DNA of 64,000 bases from Bog-473 sp963743785. Lineage in GTDB: Bacteria > Actinomycetota > Acidimicrobiia > Acidimicrobiales > RAAP-2. Of this stretch, positions 48,673-57,155 are shown piece by piece (position 1 is the first letter of the stretch; the number at the start of each line of letters is the position of its first letter). The notes below the pieces were generated by a model. The model was not told where the DNA came from. It did not search any database and saw only the letters and a list, made by a program, of their open reading frames with translations. The stretch is from positions 11,409-75,408 of the forward strand of contig CAVURD010000002.1 in NCBI GenBank assembly GCA_963743785.1, read 5' to 3'. The position numbers and the translations under genes are program-made.

Positions 48673-49518
48673 ATGGTGATCGGTGATGGTGTATCGGTGA
48701 TGGCGTCGGATCCAAAAGACACAGGGGACCAAGCGCTGTGTATCGCCGGCGAACGGCTCGCGTCACGTCTCCTCCTCGGGACCGGTGGCATGACCAGCCT
48801 GGCGGCGCTGCGCCAGGCCCTGATCGCTTCGGGCACCGTGATGGCGACGGTGGCGGTGCGCCGGCTCGATCCGTCGGGGAAGGGAGCGCTGCTCGACTTG
48901 CTCGACGACGTGGGGGTACAGGTGTTGCCCAACACCGCCGGCTGCGCCACGGCCGGTGAAGCCGTCCTCACGGCCAAGATGGCTCGTGAGGCGTTCGGCA
49001 CGGACTGGGTCAAACTGGAGGTCATCGGCGACGATCGGACCCTCCTGCCCGATGCCGTCGAGTTGCTGGCCGCCGCCGAACAGTTGGCCGACGACGGGTT
49101 CGTCGTGCTGCCCTACACCAATGACGACCCCGTTCTGGCCTTTCGGCTCCAGCAGGTCGGCTGTGCCGCCGTGATGCCCCTCGGATCCCCCATCGGGAGC
49201 GGACTGGGCATCCGCAACCCGCACAACATCGCCCTCCTGCGTGAGGCGGTGGAGGTGCCGGTGATCCTCGATGCCGGGATCGGCACCGCGTCCGACGCTG
49301 CGCTGGCGATGGAACTGGGGTGTGACGGGGTGCTGGTGGCCACGGCGGTGAACCGCGCCCACGATCCAGCGGAGATGGCCCGTGCCATGCGCCTGGCCAC
49401 CGAGGCCGGGTACCGGTCACGGCGAGCGGGCCGCATCCCGGTGCGCTTCCACGCGGAGCCCTCGAGTCCCTCGGAGGGCAGGGCCGACTTCGGTCCGGTC
49501 GGTCCCCCTCCCGGCTGA
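48673..49518 (+). CDS. thiG: thiazole synthase
   Basis: ThiG forms the thiazole phosphate of thiamine from deoxyxylulose phosphate, dehydroglycine and ThiS thiocarboxylate. Landmarks: RLLLGTGGMTSLAALRQAL, the Schiff-base Lys in TDWVKLEVIGD (about residue 114), PLGSPIGSGLGIRNPHNI, and VILDAGIGTASDAALAMELG. The start is uncertain. ATGs at 48628, 48673 and 48700 are in frame; I prefer 48673 because TATCGT (48662-48667) ends 5 nt before it, while 48700 best fits usual family length. The start region itself is made of gatcggtgatggt-like repeats. No thiS, thiO or thiF is visible nearby. Confidence 0.9.
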   Translation: MVIGDGVSVMASDPKDTGDQALCIAGERLASRLLLGTGGMTSLAALRQALIASGTVMATVAVRRLDPSGKGALLDLLDDVGVQVLPNTAGCATAGEAVLTAKMAREAFGTDWVKLEVIGDDRTLLPDAVELLAAAEQLADDGFVVLPYTNDDPVLAFRLQQVGCAAVMPLGSPIGSGLGIRNPHNIALLREAVEVPVILDAGIGTASDAALAMELGCDGVLVATAVNRAHDPAEMARAMRLATEAGYRSRRAGRIPVRFHAEPSSPSEGRADFGPVGPPPG

Positions 49519-49581
49519 GCGCCTCTTTACCCGCCGGGCGGGACCCGGCGGGCCGAGACCGGCGGCGCCAGGCGGGAGGGT

Positions 49582-49614
<33 letters not shown>

Positions 49615-49646
49615 GCCTGCCGCCCATCACTGACGCTGCTGTCACC

Positions 49647-49689
49647 TTGACGGATGCCGGGGAGGGTACTATCTGTTAGGCAGCCCTAA
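49647..49689 (+). promoter_or_regulatory. iron transporter promoter with IdeR/DtxR-like operator
   Basis: TTGACG (49647-49652), a 17-bp spacer and TATCTG (49670-49675) make a good promoter. Immediately after it is TTAGGCAGCCCTAA (49676-49689), an inverted repeat TTAGG-N4-CCTAA that matches the core of the TTAGGTTAG-CTAACCTAA box bound by iron-loaded DtxR/IdeR. Its place across the transcription start fits repression when iron is plentiful. The promoter is seen; the regulator is inference. Confidence 0.65.
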
Positions 49690-49763
49690 GATTCGTCGAC
49701 CCTAAAAATTAACGAGCCCCGAGATTCGCTGCCCGAAGATCAGCCACCAAGGAGAACTGCACC

Positions 49764-49883
49764 ATGCGCCGTCTGCCTGTCGCCGGGGGAGTCCATGGTG
49801 AGGGTCGCCGTCGCACCTGGGCCCTCGGGACCGGGACCCCTTGGTGGGGCGCTGGCGCAGGTCGCCTCGTGAGAAGTCCGTGA
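49764..49883 (+). CDS. possible leader ORF coupled to the iron-binding protein gene
   Basis: A 39-codon ORF in the 200-nt 5' UTR. It has the best RBS in the region, AAGGAG at 49749-49754, nine bases before ATG 49764. It ends with TGA at 49881-49883, overlapping the GTG start of the next gene as GTGA. The product is rich in Arg, Gly and Trp (three Trp, starts MRRLPVAGG) with no membrane helix. The layout suggests translational coupling. Whether the peptide itself matters is unknown. Confidence 0.45.
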   Translation: MRRLPVAGGVHGEGRRRTWALGTGTPWWGAGAGRLVRSP

Positions 49884-50911
49884 GATGCCCTCGCGTCCTG
49901 ACCGGCGCTGTAGCCCTCGCCCTGGGTGCCGTCAGCCTGGCCGCGTGTAGCGGCTCCGGTTCCGGCTCGGGCTCCAACGCCATCACGCTCTACAGCGGGC
50001 AACATGTGCAGACCACCCATTCGCTGGTGGCGGCCTTCGAGCAGAAGACGGGGATCACCGTCAACGTCCGATCTGACGACGAGGACGTGCTGGCGCAACA
50101 GATCGTCACCGAAGGGGCCCATTCGCCGGCCGACGTCTTCTTCACCGAGAACTCACCCCCCTTGCAATACTTGGCTTCGAAGGATCTGCTGTCTCCGGTC
50201 AATCCTTCGACCCTGGCCAACGGTCAATCCAAGTACGACTCGCCCGACGGCAAATGGGTCGGGGTCTCGGCCCGGGTCAGCGTCATGGTGTACAACACCT
50301 CGCTGCTGAAGCCCAACCAACTCCCCACCTCCGCCATGCAGCTGGCGGATCCGCAATGGAAGGGCAAGATTGGGTTGGCCGGTGGGGAGACCGACTTTCA
50401 GCCCATCGTCACGTCCGTAGCCCGGGCCCACGGCACGGCGGCGGCAGAGACCTGGCTCAGAGCGCTCAAGACCAACGCCACCAGCCATCTCTACCCGGAC
50501 AACGAGACCCTGGCCGATGAGGTCAACCGAGGTCAGGTGGCTCTGGGCATCATCAATCAGTACTACTGGTACCGGGAGCAGGCCGAACTCGGGGCGTCGA
50601 ACATGCATTCGGCCATCGCCCACTTCGCCCCCGAGGACGTGGGGTACGTCGTCGACGTCTCCGGGGCCGGCATCCTCAAGTCCTCCTCGCACCAGGCGGA
50701 CGCCCAGAAGTTCGTGGCCTTTCTCACCTCGGCCCAGGGCCAGCAGATCATCGCCGACAGCAACAGCTTCGAGTATCCGATCGACTCGGGCGTGACCACG
50801 GCCAAGCCGGAGACGCCGTTCAACCAGCTCCAGCCGAACCCGATCTCGATCGCCGAGCTCGGCACCGGGGCCGAGGCGATCGCGCTGCTTCAGGAGGCCC
50901 AACTCTTGTGA
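49880..50911 (+). CDS. fbpA: iron(III) ABC transporter substrate-binding lipoprotein
   Basis: A periplasm-facing lipoprotein (343 aa) that captures ferric iron. The signal ends in a lipobox, SLAAC, about residue 23. The mature part begins with a Gly/Ser linker and ITLYSGQHVQTTHSLVAAFE, the hallmark start of AfuA/FbpA/FutA iron proteins. DVFFTENSPPLQYL and the paired Tyr in IINQYYWYREQAE supply the expected metal-binding residues. The start is the GTG at 49880, which overlaps the leader ORF stop and gives a compact lipoprotein signal; an in-frame GTG at 49841 has no RBS. First gene of a three-gene operon. Confidence 0.9.
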   Translation: MRCPRVLTGAVALALGAVSLAACSGSGSGSGSNAITLYSGQHVQTTHSLVAAFEQKTGITVNVRSDDEDVLAQQIVTEGAHSPADVFFTENSPPLQYLASKDLLSPVNPSTLANGQSKYDSPDGKWVGVSARVSVMVYNTSLLKPNQLPTSAMQLADPQWKGKIGLAGGETDFQPIVTSVARAHGTAAAETWLRALKTNATSHLYPDNETLADEVNRGQVALGIINQYYWYREQAELGASNMHSAIAHFAPEDVGYVVDVSGAGILKSSSHQADAQKFVAFLTSAQGQQIIADSNSFEYPIDSGVTTAKPETPFNQLQPNPISIAELGTGAEAIALLQEAQLL

Positions 50912-50918
50912 TCACGCG

Positions 50919-52604
50919 GTGACATCGATCCCGGCGATCGGGTTGCGCCCGGCCGCCCCGGCGGCCCCGGGCCCGACCGGTCCCCGGCATCTCGGCGGAC
51001 AGCCGCGCCGCCGCCGAGCGCCGCGACCCCTCCTGGCGGCCGCGGTGGTCGTGTCGATCGCCGTGGTCCTCCCGCTCTGCTTCCTGCTCCTGCAGGCGGC
51101 CCAGGTGGGGTGGGCCAACCTGCACGCCCTGCTCTTCCGTGGCCTGACGGCGCAGCTGATTTGGGACACCGTCAGCCTCACGGTGGTCGTCACCTTCTTG
51201 TGCGCGTTGGTGGGGACCGTCGCCGCCTGGGTGGTCGAGCGCACCGATCTGCCCGGACGTCACATCTGGGCCGTGCTGCTGGTCATCCCCATCGGCATCC
51301 CTGACTTCGTCGTGAGCTTTGGCTGGCGGGCCATCCTCCCGGCCTTCGGCGGATTCTGGGCCGCCACGCTGGTGATGACGCTGGCCGTCTACCCCTTGGT
51401 CTTCCTCCCGGTGGCGGCCAGCCTGCGCAATGCCGACCCGGCCCAGGAAGAGGTGGCCCGCAGTCTCGGACTGGGCCGGCTGGCGACGTTCTGGCGGGTC
51501 ACCGTGGGTCAGGCGCGGCTGGCCATCCTCGGTGGGTCGGCCCTGGTGGGGTTGGTGGTGCTGGCCGAGTTCGGTGCCTTCGAGATCCTCGGTTTTCGGA
51601 CGTTGACGACCGAGATCTACACCGAATTCACGGTCGGGTTCAACCAGCCGGCCGCCTGCGCCCTGTCGCTGATCCTGGTCGTGCTGGGGGCATTCATGTT
51701 GCTGGCCGAGAACTCGGCCCGGGGCCGGGGCCGGGCGTCGCGCCTGGGGGCCGGGGCCGCCCGAGAGATGCGACCCCAGATGTTGGGCCGGTCGCGCCCG
51801 GCCGCCCTCGGTGGCATCGGCGCCCTGGTGATCCTGGCCCTGGGAGTTCCGGTGGGGGCCATCATCTACCTCTTGGTCAAAGGCGGAAACTCGACGCTGC
51901 CGGCGGCCTCCTTGGCGAGTGCCGCCGGTCACACCTTCCTTTATGCCGGAGCGGCCGGTGTGATCGCCACCGTCGCCGCGTTACCGATCGCCCTGTTGTC
52001 CGTCCGGTTCCCACGGCGAGAGGTACGGTTCCTCGAGCGCGCCAACATGCTGGTGTTGTGTGTGCCCGGCTTGGTGATTGCGTTGAGCTTCACCTTCTTC
52101 ACGGAGCACTACCTGGCTGGACACCTCTATCAGACGCCCCTCTTACTGGTGCTGGCCTACGCCGTGATGTTCTTTCCCATGGCCGTCGTGGCCGTGCGCG
52201 CCTCGGTGGCGCGCTCACCGGTCGGGCTGGAGGAGGTGGGATCCTCGCTGGGCGTGCCGAGGCGCACGGTCTTCCGGCGCGTCACCCTCCCGCTCATCGG
52301 CCCGGGCCTGGTGGCGGCGTTCTGCCTGGTCTTTCTCGAGGCGGCCACCGAGCTCACCGCCACGCTGGTCCTCATCCCGACCAATGCCCAGACGCTGGCC
52401 ACCCAGTTCTGGGCCTTCCAGACCAACCTCTCCTACAGCCAAGCGGCGCCGTATGCCGGGTTGATGGTGCTGATCGCCGCCGTCCCCAGTGTCGTCCTCG
52501 GCCGTTGGTTCGACCGCCTGCCGTCTCGTGACGCCACAACCCAGCCCGCCGGGAGGGCCGGCATCCCGGCGCCGAGCACAATGGGGACAATGGTGAAGAC
52601 ATGA
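50919..52604 (+). CDS. fbpB: iron(III) ABC transporter permease (fused two-domain)
   Basis: A 561-residue inner-membrane permease with two copies of the binding-protein-dependent permease domain, about twelve helices in all. The two cytoplasmic EAA loops that contact the ATPase are QEEVARSLGLGRLATFWRVT and GLEEVGSSLGVPRRTVFRRV. This double form is usual for FbpB/AfuB-type iron permeases. The start is 7 nt after the fbpA stop. Its last codons overlap the ATPase gene by ATGA. Confidence 0.92.
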   Translation: MTSIPAIGLRPAAPAAPGPTGPRHLGGQPRRRRAPRPLLAAAVVVSIAVVLPLCFLLLQAAQVGWANLHALLFRGLTAQLIWDTVSLTVVVTFLCALVGTVAAWVVERTDLPGRHIWAVLLVIPIGIPDFVVSFGWRAILPAFGGFWAATLVMTLAVYPLVFLPVAASLRNADPAQEEVARSLGLGRLATFWRVTVGQARLAILGGSALVGLVVLAEFGAFEILGFRTLTTEIYTEFTVGFNQPAACALSLILVVLGAFMLLAENSARGRGRASRLGAGAAREMRPQMLGRSRPAALGGIGALVILALGVPVGAIIYLLVKGGNSTLPAASLASAAGHTFLYAGAAGVIATVAALPIALLSVRFPRREVRFLERANMLVLCVPGLVIALSFTFFTEHYLAGHLYQTPLLLVLAYAVMFFPMAVVAVRASVARSPVGLEEVGSSLGVPRRTVFRRVTLPLIGPGLVAAFCLVFLEAATELTATLVLIPTNAQTLATQFWAFQTNLSYSQAAPYAGLMVLIAAVPSVVLGRWFDRLPSRDATTQPAGRAGIPAPSTMGTMVKT

Positions 52605-53686
52605 AAGGCCTCGCCATCGCCGGTGTGTGCAAGTCGTTCGGCCCTCACCCGGTGTTGCGCGGCATCGACCTGGTGGTGCGCGACGGTTCCCTCACGGCCA
52701 TTCTCGGGCCCTCGGGCAGCGGGAAGACCACGCTCCTGCGCATCATCGCCGGCTTCGAGCGACCCGATGAAGGTCAGGTTCGACTGGGTTCTCAGATCGT
52801 CGATGACGCCGGTGACGAGTGGGTGCCCACGGAGCGGCGACGCATCGGTTACGTCCCCCAGGAGGGCGCCCTCTTCCCGCACCTGAGCGTCGGACGCAAC
52901 GTGGCCTTCGGCCTCGAACGGGGTCAGCGCAAAAGCGAGCGGGTCAACGAGCTGTTGGAACTGGTCGGCCTGACCGGTCTGGCCCGTCGCTACCCGCACC
53001 AGCTCTCCGGAGGTCAGCAACAGCGGGTGGCCCTGGCCCGGGCCCTCGCCACCGATCCAGAGATCGTCCTGCTGGACGAGCCCTTCTCCTCGCTCGACGC
53101 CTCGCTGCGGGCCTCCGTCCGGGCTGACGTCCATGACGTCCTGCGGCTGGCCAGGACAACGGCGGTCCTGGTCACGCACGATCAGGATGAGGCCCTCTCC
53201 ATGGCCGACCAGGTGGCTGTCCTGCGCGACGGGGTCATCGGTCAGGTCGACACCCCCTCTGCGCTCTACGGGCTGCCCCGTGACGCCGGATTGGCCCAGT
53301 TTCTCGGTGAGGCCAACCTGCTCGAGGGAACGGTCAGCGGTCAGCTGGTCACGACGGCCCTGGGCACGTCGGAGCTGGCGTCATCGGGTGGATGGGCCAA
53401 CCGGTCGTCGCCCGGCACGACGGCCCGGGTCATGGTGCGGCCCGAGCAGGTCGTGATCAGTGCCGATGAGGGCGACGGCGTGCCCGGCGTGGTGCGCAGC
53501 TACGAGTACTTCGGCCATGACGCCGTGGTCCGGATCCAGCCCAGCGCCGGGGTCGGGTTGCCCGAGTTGGTGGTCCGGATCACCGGCGGCCAACCGTGGA
53601 CCCCGGGCAGCCGGGTCGGCCTCAAGGTGCTGGGTGCCGTGGTGGCGTGGCCGCTGGAAGAAAATCTCCCGTCGACGCCTGAATAA
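52601..53686 (+). CDS. fbpC: iron(III) ABC transporter ATP-binding protein
   Basis: The cytoplasmic ATPase (361 aa) of the iron importer. Walker A is GPSGSGKTTLLR, the signature is LSGGQQQRVALARALA, Walker B IVLLDEPFSSLD, and the switch His is in LVTHDQDEAL. Residues 240-350 form a TOBE-like regulatory domain (VMVRPEQVVISADEGDG). The order substrate-binding, permease, ATPase is classic for Fbp/Afu systems. The ATG overlaps the permease stop by 4 nt. Confidence 0.93.
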   Translation: MKGLAIAGVCKSFGPHPVLRGIDLVVRDGSLTAILGPSGSGKTTLLRIIAGFERPDEGQVRLGSQIVDDAGDEWVPTERRRIGYVPQEGALFPHLSVGRNVAFGLERGQRKSERVNELLELVGLTGLARRYPHQLSGGQQQRVALARALATDPEIVLLDEPFSSLDASLRASVRADVHDVLRLARTTAVLVTHDQDEALSMADQVAVLRDGVIGQVDTPSALYGLPRDAGLAQFLGEANLLEGTVSGQLVTTALGTSELASSGGWANRSSPGTTARVMVRPEQVVISADEGDGVPGVVRSYEYFGHDAVVRIQPSAGVGLPELVVRITGGQPWTPGSRVGLKVLGAVVAWPLEENLPSTPE

Positions 53687-53763
53687 CGTCTGGGTAACTA
53701 CGTGGGTGTCGTCCCGCCTCGGCTAACATGAGCGGCCGGAGAGGACAGAGCACGGGAGGTGCA

Positions 53764-54267
53764 ATGGCTGAGGTGTCCACGCCTGATGTCGGGGGATTTT
53801 ACGGTCCACAGGTTTGTTCGCTGGTCGGCATCACCTACCGGCAGCTGGACTACTGGGCCCGCACCGGCTTGCTCCAACCGTCGGTGAGCGCGGCGAAGGG
53901 GAGTGGTTCCCGACGCGTCTACTCGTATGCCGACGTCCTCGAACTCAAGGTGATCAAGCAACTGCTCGACGCCGGGATCTCGCTGCAAGCGGCCCGCCAG
54001 GCCGTCGAGTGCCTCCGGGGTGACCTGGGCATCGATGTCGCCGCGTCGAACCTGGTCCTGAACGGGACCCGCTCCGTGCTGGCCCGGTCCAACGGCGAAG
54101 TGGTCGACCTCATGGCGGGCGGGCAGGGTGTGTTCAACATCGTGCCGCTGGCCGGAGTGGTCGACGAATTGGAAGCGGACATCGTGCGCCTGCAGCCCTC
54201 GGCGCAGTCCCGACCGTCTGGCGAACGTCCTCATCAGGAGTCGGTGCCCCGGGCCTCTGGCGAGTGA
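53764..54267 (+). CDS. MerR-family regulator (Rv1830-like)
   Basis: A 167-residue regulator with a MerR winged helix at residues 10-80 (GFYGPQVCSLVGITYRQLDY, then GSRRVYSYADVLELKVIKQL) and a short C-terminal effector or dimer region. It resembles Mycobacterium Rv1830, which also sits beside glycine cleavage genes. Start at ATG 53764, chosen for the strong RBS GGGAGGTG directly upstream; an ATG at 53728 is in frame but lacks one. A -10-like TAACAT lies at 53724-53729. Its stop overlaps the next gene (GTGA). Confidence 0.88.
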   Translation: MAEVSTPDVGGFYGPQVCSLVGITYRQLDYWARTGLLQPSVSAAKGSGSRRVYSYADVLELKVIKQLLDAGISLQAARQAVECLRGDLGIDVAASNLVLNGTRSVLARSNGEVVDLMAGGQGVFNIVPLAGVVDELEADIVRLQPSAQSRPSGERPHQESVPRASGE

Positions 54268-54668
54268 GCCCCAAGGCTCGTCCGGGCACGCCCACGCGGC
54301 GATCCCATCATCCGGCCGGCGGGCCGGCGGGCCAAATTCGATTCGCCCATCCATCGGAGCGTGTGTTCGCCGCCATCCTCGATCTCTACGAGGAGCGTTG
54401 GGAGTACGAGCCCGTGGAATTCGCCTTGCGTTGGGACGAACAAGGGTCGCCGGTGGGCGGGTTCCGGCCCGACTTCTGGTTGCCCGACCGGGGTCTCTTC
54501 ATCGAACTGACCACGGCCGATCAACGGTTGGTCACCCGCAAGAACGGCAAGGTCCGGCGCATGCGCGAGCTCTATCCCGAGGTCCCGGTGGCCGTGGTGT
54601 ATCAACGTGACTTCCTGGCCCTGCTGACCGCCCACGGTCTGGATTTGGCCCTCTCGTCCGCCGCCTAA
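54264..54668 (+). CDS. small PD-(D/E)xK-like protein, unknown
   Basis: A 134-residue protein. Residues 25-125 have the look of a small nuclease fold of the DUF559/PD-(D/E)xK kind: FRPDFWLPDRGLFIELTT gives an Asp and a Glu at the right spacing, but the usual Lys of ExK is replaced by Thr. A later basic stretch (RKNGKVRRMRELYP) and PVAVVYQRDF complete the core. I do not recognise a named family. It overlaps the MerR stop by 4 nt and precedes gcvT by 9 nt, so it belongs to this transcription unit. Confidence 0.65.
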   Translation: MSPKARPGTPTRRSHHPAGGPAGQIRFAHPSERVFAAILDLYEERWEYEPVEFALRWDEQGSPVGGFRPDFWLPDRGLFIELTTADQRLVTRKNGKVRRMRELYPEVPVAVVYQRDFLALLTAHGLDLALSSAA

Positions 54669-54677
54669 TCTGGACCG

Positions 54678-55775
54678 GTGGCCACCACCGAGCACCAGGA
54701 CGACGTGGCGCGGCCCTTCCGGGTGTCCCCTTTGCACGAGGCCCACGTGGCGTTGGGCGCCAAGATGGTTCCCTTCGGCGGATGGGAGATGCCGTTGTCC
54801 TACCCGTGGGGGACCGTGGCCGAGCATCGAGCCTGCCGCCAGGATGCCGTGGCCTTCGATGTCAGCCATCTGGGCACCGTCCGCGTCGAGGGCCCGGACG
54901 CGTTCGATCACCTGCAGCAATCGCTCAGCAATGACCTGCGGCGCATCTCGGCCGGCCGAGCGCAGTACACCCATCTGCTGGACGAGACCGGTTCGGTGGC
55001 CGACGACATCATTGTGTGGTGGCTCGACGAGGAGCGATTCGATGTCATGCCCAACGCGTCGAACACCAGCCGGGTGGTCGCCGCCATCGGCGGTGACGAC
55101 ACGACGAGTACGCGGGCCATCATCGCCGTGCAAGGGCCCGACGCGCGCGCCCGCTTGGCGTCGGTCTCCGAAGCGGCGGCGGCGGTGCCCCGATTTCACG
55201 TCATGCCCTTCGAGTGGCACGGTGCGACGTGCCTGGTGGCGGGCACCGGCTACACCGGTGAAGACGGTGTGGAATGTGCCGTCCCGGCCGAGGCGGCGGG
55301 CGAGTTCTGGGCCGCCACCCTGGCGGCGGGTGTGACGCCGGCTGGACTGGGGGCACGTGACACCCTGCGCTTGGAGGCGGGGCTGCCGCTGCACGGCCAT
55401 GAGCTCGGACCAGGCATCACCCCGCTCCAAGCGGGCCTGGGGTGGGTCGTGGGTTGGGACAAGGGCGACTTCATCGGCCGGGCCGCGCTGGAAGAGGAGC
55501 GCGCCACCGGACCATCTCGTCGTTTGCGCGGTCTGGTGGCCGAGGGTCGCCAACCGTTGCGCGACGGGGCTGCGGTCGAGGTCGGTGGCCACGTCGTGGG
55601 CACGTTGACGAGCGGCAACTACTCGCCCATGCGGGAACGGGGGATCGGACTGGCCCTGGTGGAGGCCGATGCCCAGCTGCTCGACGGCGATGCGGTGACC
55701 GTGATGCAAAGGGGGCGTGAGCTGCCGGCCAACTTGGTGCGACCGCCGTTGTGGCCGCCGAGGATGGAGGAATAG
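54678..55775 (+). CDS. gcvT: aminomethyltransferase (glycine cleavage T protein)
   Basis: GcvT takes the aminomethyl group from lipoyl-GcvH and makes 5,10-methylene-tetrahydrofolate plus ammonia. The 365-residue protein shows PFGGWEMPLSY, VSHLGTVRVEGPDAFDHLQQ (D replaced by V-S-H-L-G variant of the VSHMG motif), LQ-SNDLRRISAGRAQYTHLL, GYTGEDGVECAVP, and RDTLRLEAGLPLHGHEL. The GTG start is 6 nt behind TAATCT (54666-54671), so a separate leaderless transcript is likely as well as read-through. The stop abuts gcvPA. Confidence 0.94.
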   Translation: MATTEHQDDVARPFRVSPLHEAHVALGAKMVPFGGWEMPLSYPWGTVAEHRACRQDAVAFDVSHLGTVRVEGPDAFDHLQQSLSNDLRRISAGRAQYTHLLDETGSVADDIIVWWLDEERFDVMPNASNTSRVVAAIGGDDTTSTRAIIAVQGPDARARLASVSEAAAAVPRFHVMPFEWHGATCLVAGTGYTGEDGVECAVPAEAAGEFWAATLAAGVTPAGLGARDTLRLEAGLPLHGHELGPGITPLQAGLGWVVGWDKGDFIGRAALEEERATGPSRRLRGLVAEGRQPLRDGAAVEVGGHVVGTLTSGNYSPMRERGIGLALVEADAQLLDGDAVTVMQRGRELPANLVRPPLWPPRMEE

Positions 55776-57155
55776 TTGCCCGACTACATGCCCCACACCG
55801 AGGACGAGTTGGCGCAGATGTTGGCCTTTTTGGGCGTGTCGTCGCTCGATGAGCTCTTTGCCAGCGTCCCGGCCGCGTTGCGCCTGGGTCGCGGCTTGGC
55901 CATGGCCGACGGTTCGCCCGAACCCGATGTGCTGGCCCGCATGGAGTCATTGGGTCGGGCCAATCCGGCCCGCACCGACCAGCTGGTCTGCTTCGCCGGT
56001 GGGGGTGCCTACGACCATGAAGTGCCGCCGGTGGTCCGTGCCCTGGCCGGCCGTTCGGAGTTCGTGACCTCCTATACGCCCTACCAGCCCGAGGTGGCCC
56101 AGGGGGTCTTGCAGGCGGTCTTCGAATTCCAGACCATGGTGGCCCGCCTGGCCGGACTGCCCGTGGCCAATGCTTCTCTCTACGACGGGGCCAGTGCGTT
56201 GGTCGAAGGGGTGAACCTCGGGGTGGCGGCATCGGGCCGGTCCACCGTGTGGCTGTCCAGCGGTATCCAGCCCCACTGGCGCTCGGTGCTCAAGACATTC
56301 GCCGCCGGGACCGGACACGACGTGGTGTCGGTGCCCCTGCGGGCCGGTGTGACCGATTGGCCCGAGGTCGGGGATGCGGCCGAGGCGCCCGGTGTGCTGG
56401 TCGTCGGGTACCCGAACTATCTGGGATGTCTCGAGGACCTCGGTGCCGCCCGCCGCATCTGTGACGCCACCGGTGCGCTGCTGGTCGTGGCGGCCGACCC
56501 GGTGGCGTCCGCTCTGCTGCAGTCCCCGGGGGAGTGGGGCGCCGATGTCGTGGTGGGGGAGGGGCAGGCGTTGGGAACGGCCCTGAGCTTCGGGGGACCG
56601 TATCTCGGACTGTTCGCCGTGGCCCAGCAGCACGTCCGACGCCTGCCGGGGCGCTTGGTGGGGGAGACGGTTGATCTGGAGGGCACCCGGGCCTACGTCA
56701 CCACCCTGCGAGCGCGCGAGCAGGACATCCGGCGGGAGAAGGCGACATCGAACGTCTGCACCAACCAGACCTTGATGGCGATCTACGCCGCCGTCCAGCT
56801 GGGCTGGCTGGGCACCTCGGGTCTCCGCGAGGTGGCCGTGCGGTGTGCCCGGGGGACACGCTTTTGCCGGGAGGCGATGCTGGCTCTCGGTGGGGTGGCA
56901 CCCATCACCGGGACCACGCCGACCGTGCGCGAGTTCGCCGTGCGGTTGCCGATTGCGGGCGCGCTGGCCGTGGCCCGTCTGGCCGACGAGGGATACCTGG
57001 GCGGACTGGCCCTGGCCGATCTGGTCGGCGCCGGAGGTGACGGGTCGATCTCGAGCGACGAGGCCGAGCACGGCCTGTTGGTGGCCGTGACCGAGCGCCG
57101 GACCCGCGCCGAAGTGGAAGGTTTCGTGCGCACGCTGGACAAGGTGGTGCGGTGA
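55776..57155 (+). CDS. gcvPA: glycine dehydrogenase (decarboxylating) subunit 1
   Basis: The N-terminal half of the glycine decarboxylase P protein, encoded separately as in many bacteria and archaea. The 459 residues have YTPYQPEVAQGVLQAVFEFQ, LPVANASLYDGASALVEGVN, and SFGGPYLGLFA. It forms a heterotetramer with GcvPB, which carries PLP. The start is a TTG at 55776, right after the gcvT stop; MPDYMPHTEDELAQMLAFLG is the usual family start. Its stop overlaps gcvPB by 4 nt. Confidence 0.94.
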   Translation: MPDYMPHTEDELAQMLAFLGVSSLDELFASVPAALRLGRGLAMADGSPEPDVLARMESLGRANPARTDQLVCFAGGGAYDHEVPPVVRALAGRSEFVTSYTPYQPEVAQGVLQAVFEFQTMVARLAGLPVANASLYDGASALVEGVNLGVAASGRSTVWLSSGIQPHWRSVLKTFAAGTGHDVVSVPLRAGVTDWPEVGDAAEAPGVLVVGYPNYLGCLEDLGAARRICDATGALLVVAADPVASALLQSPGEWGADVVVGEGQALGTALSFGGPYLGLFAVAQQHVRRLPGRLVGETVDLEGTRAYVTTLRAREQDIRREKATSNVCTNQTLMAIYAAVQLGWLGTSGLREVAVRCARGTRFCREAMLALGGVAPITGTTPTVREFAVRLPIAGALAVARLADEGYLGGLALADLVGAGGDGSISSDEAEHGLLVAVTERRTRAEVEGFVRTLDKVVR

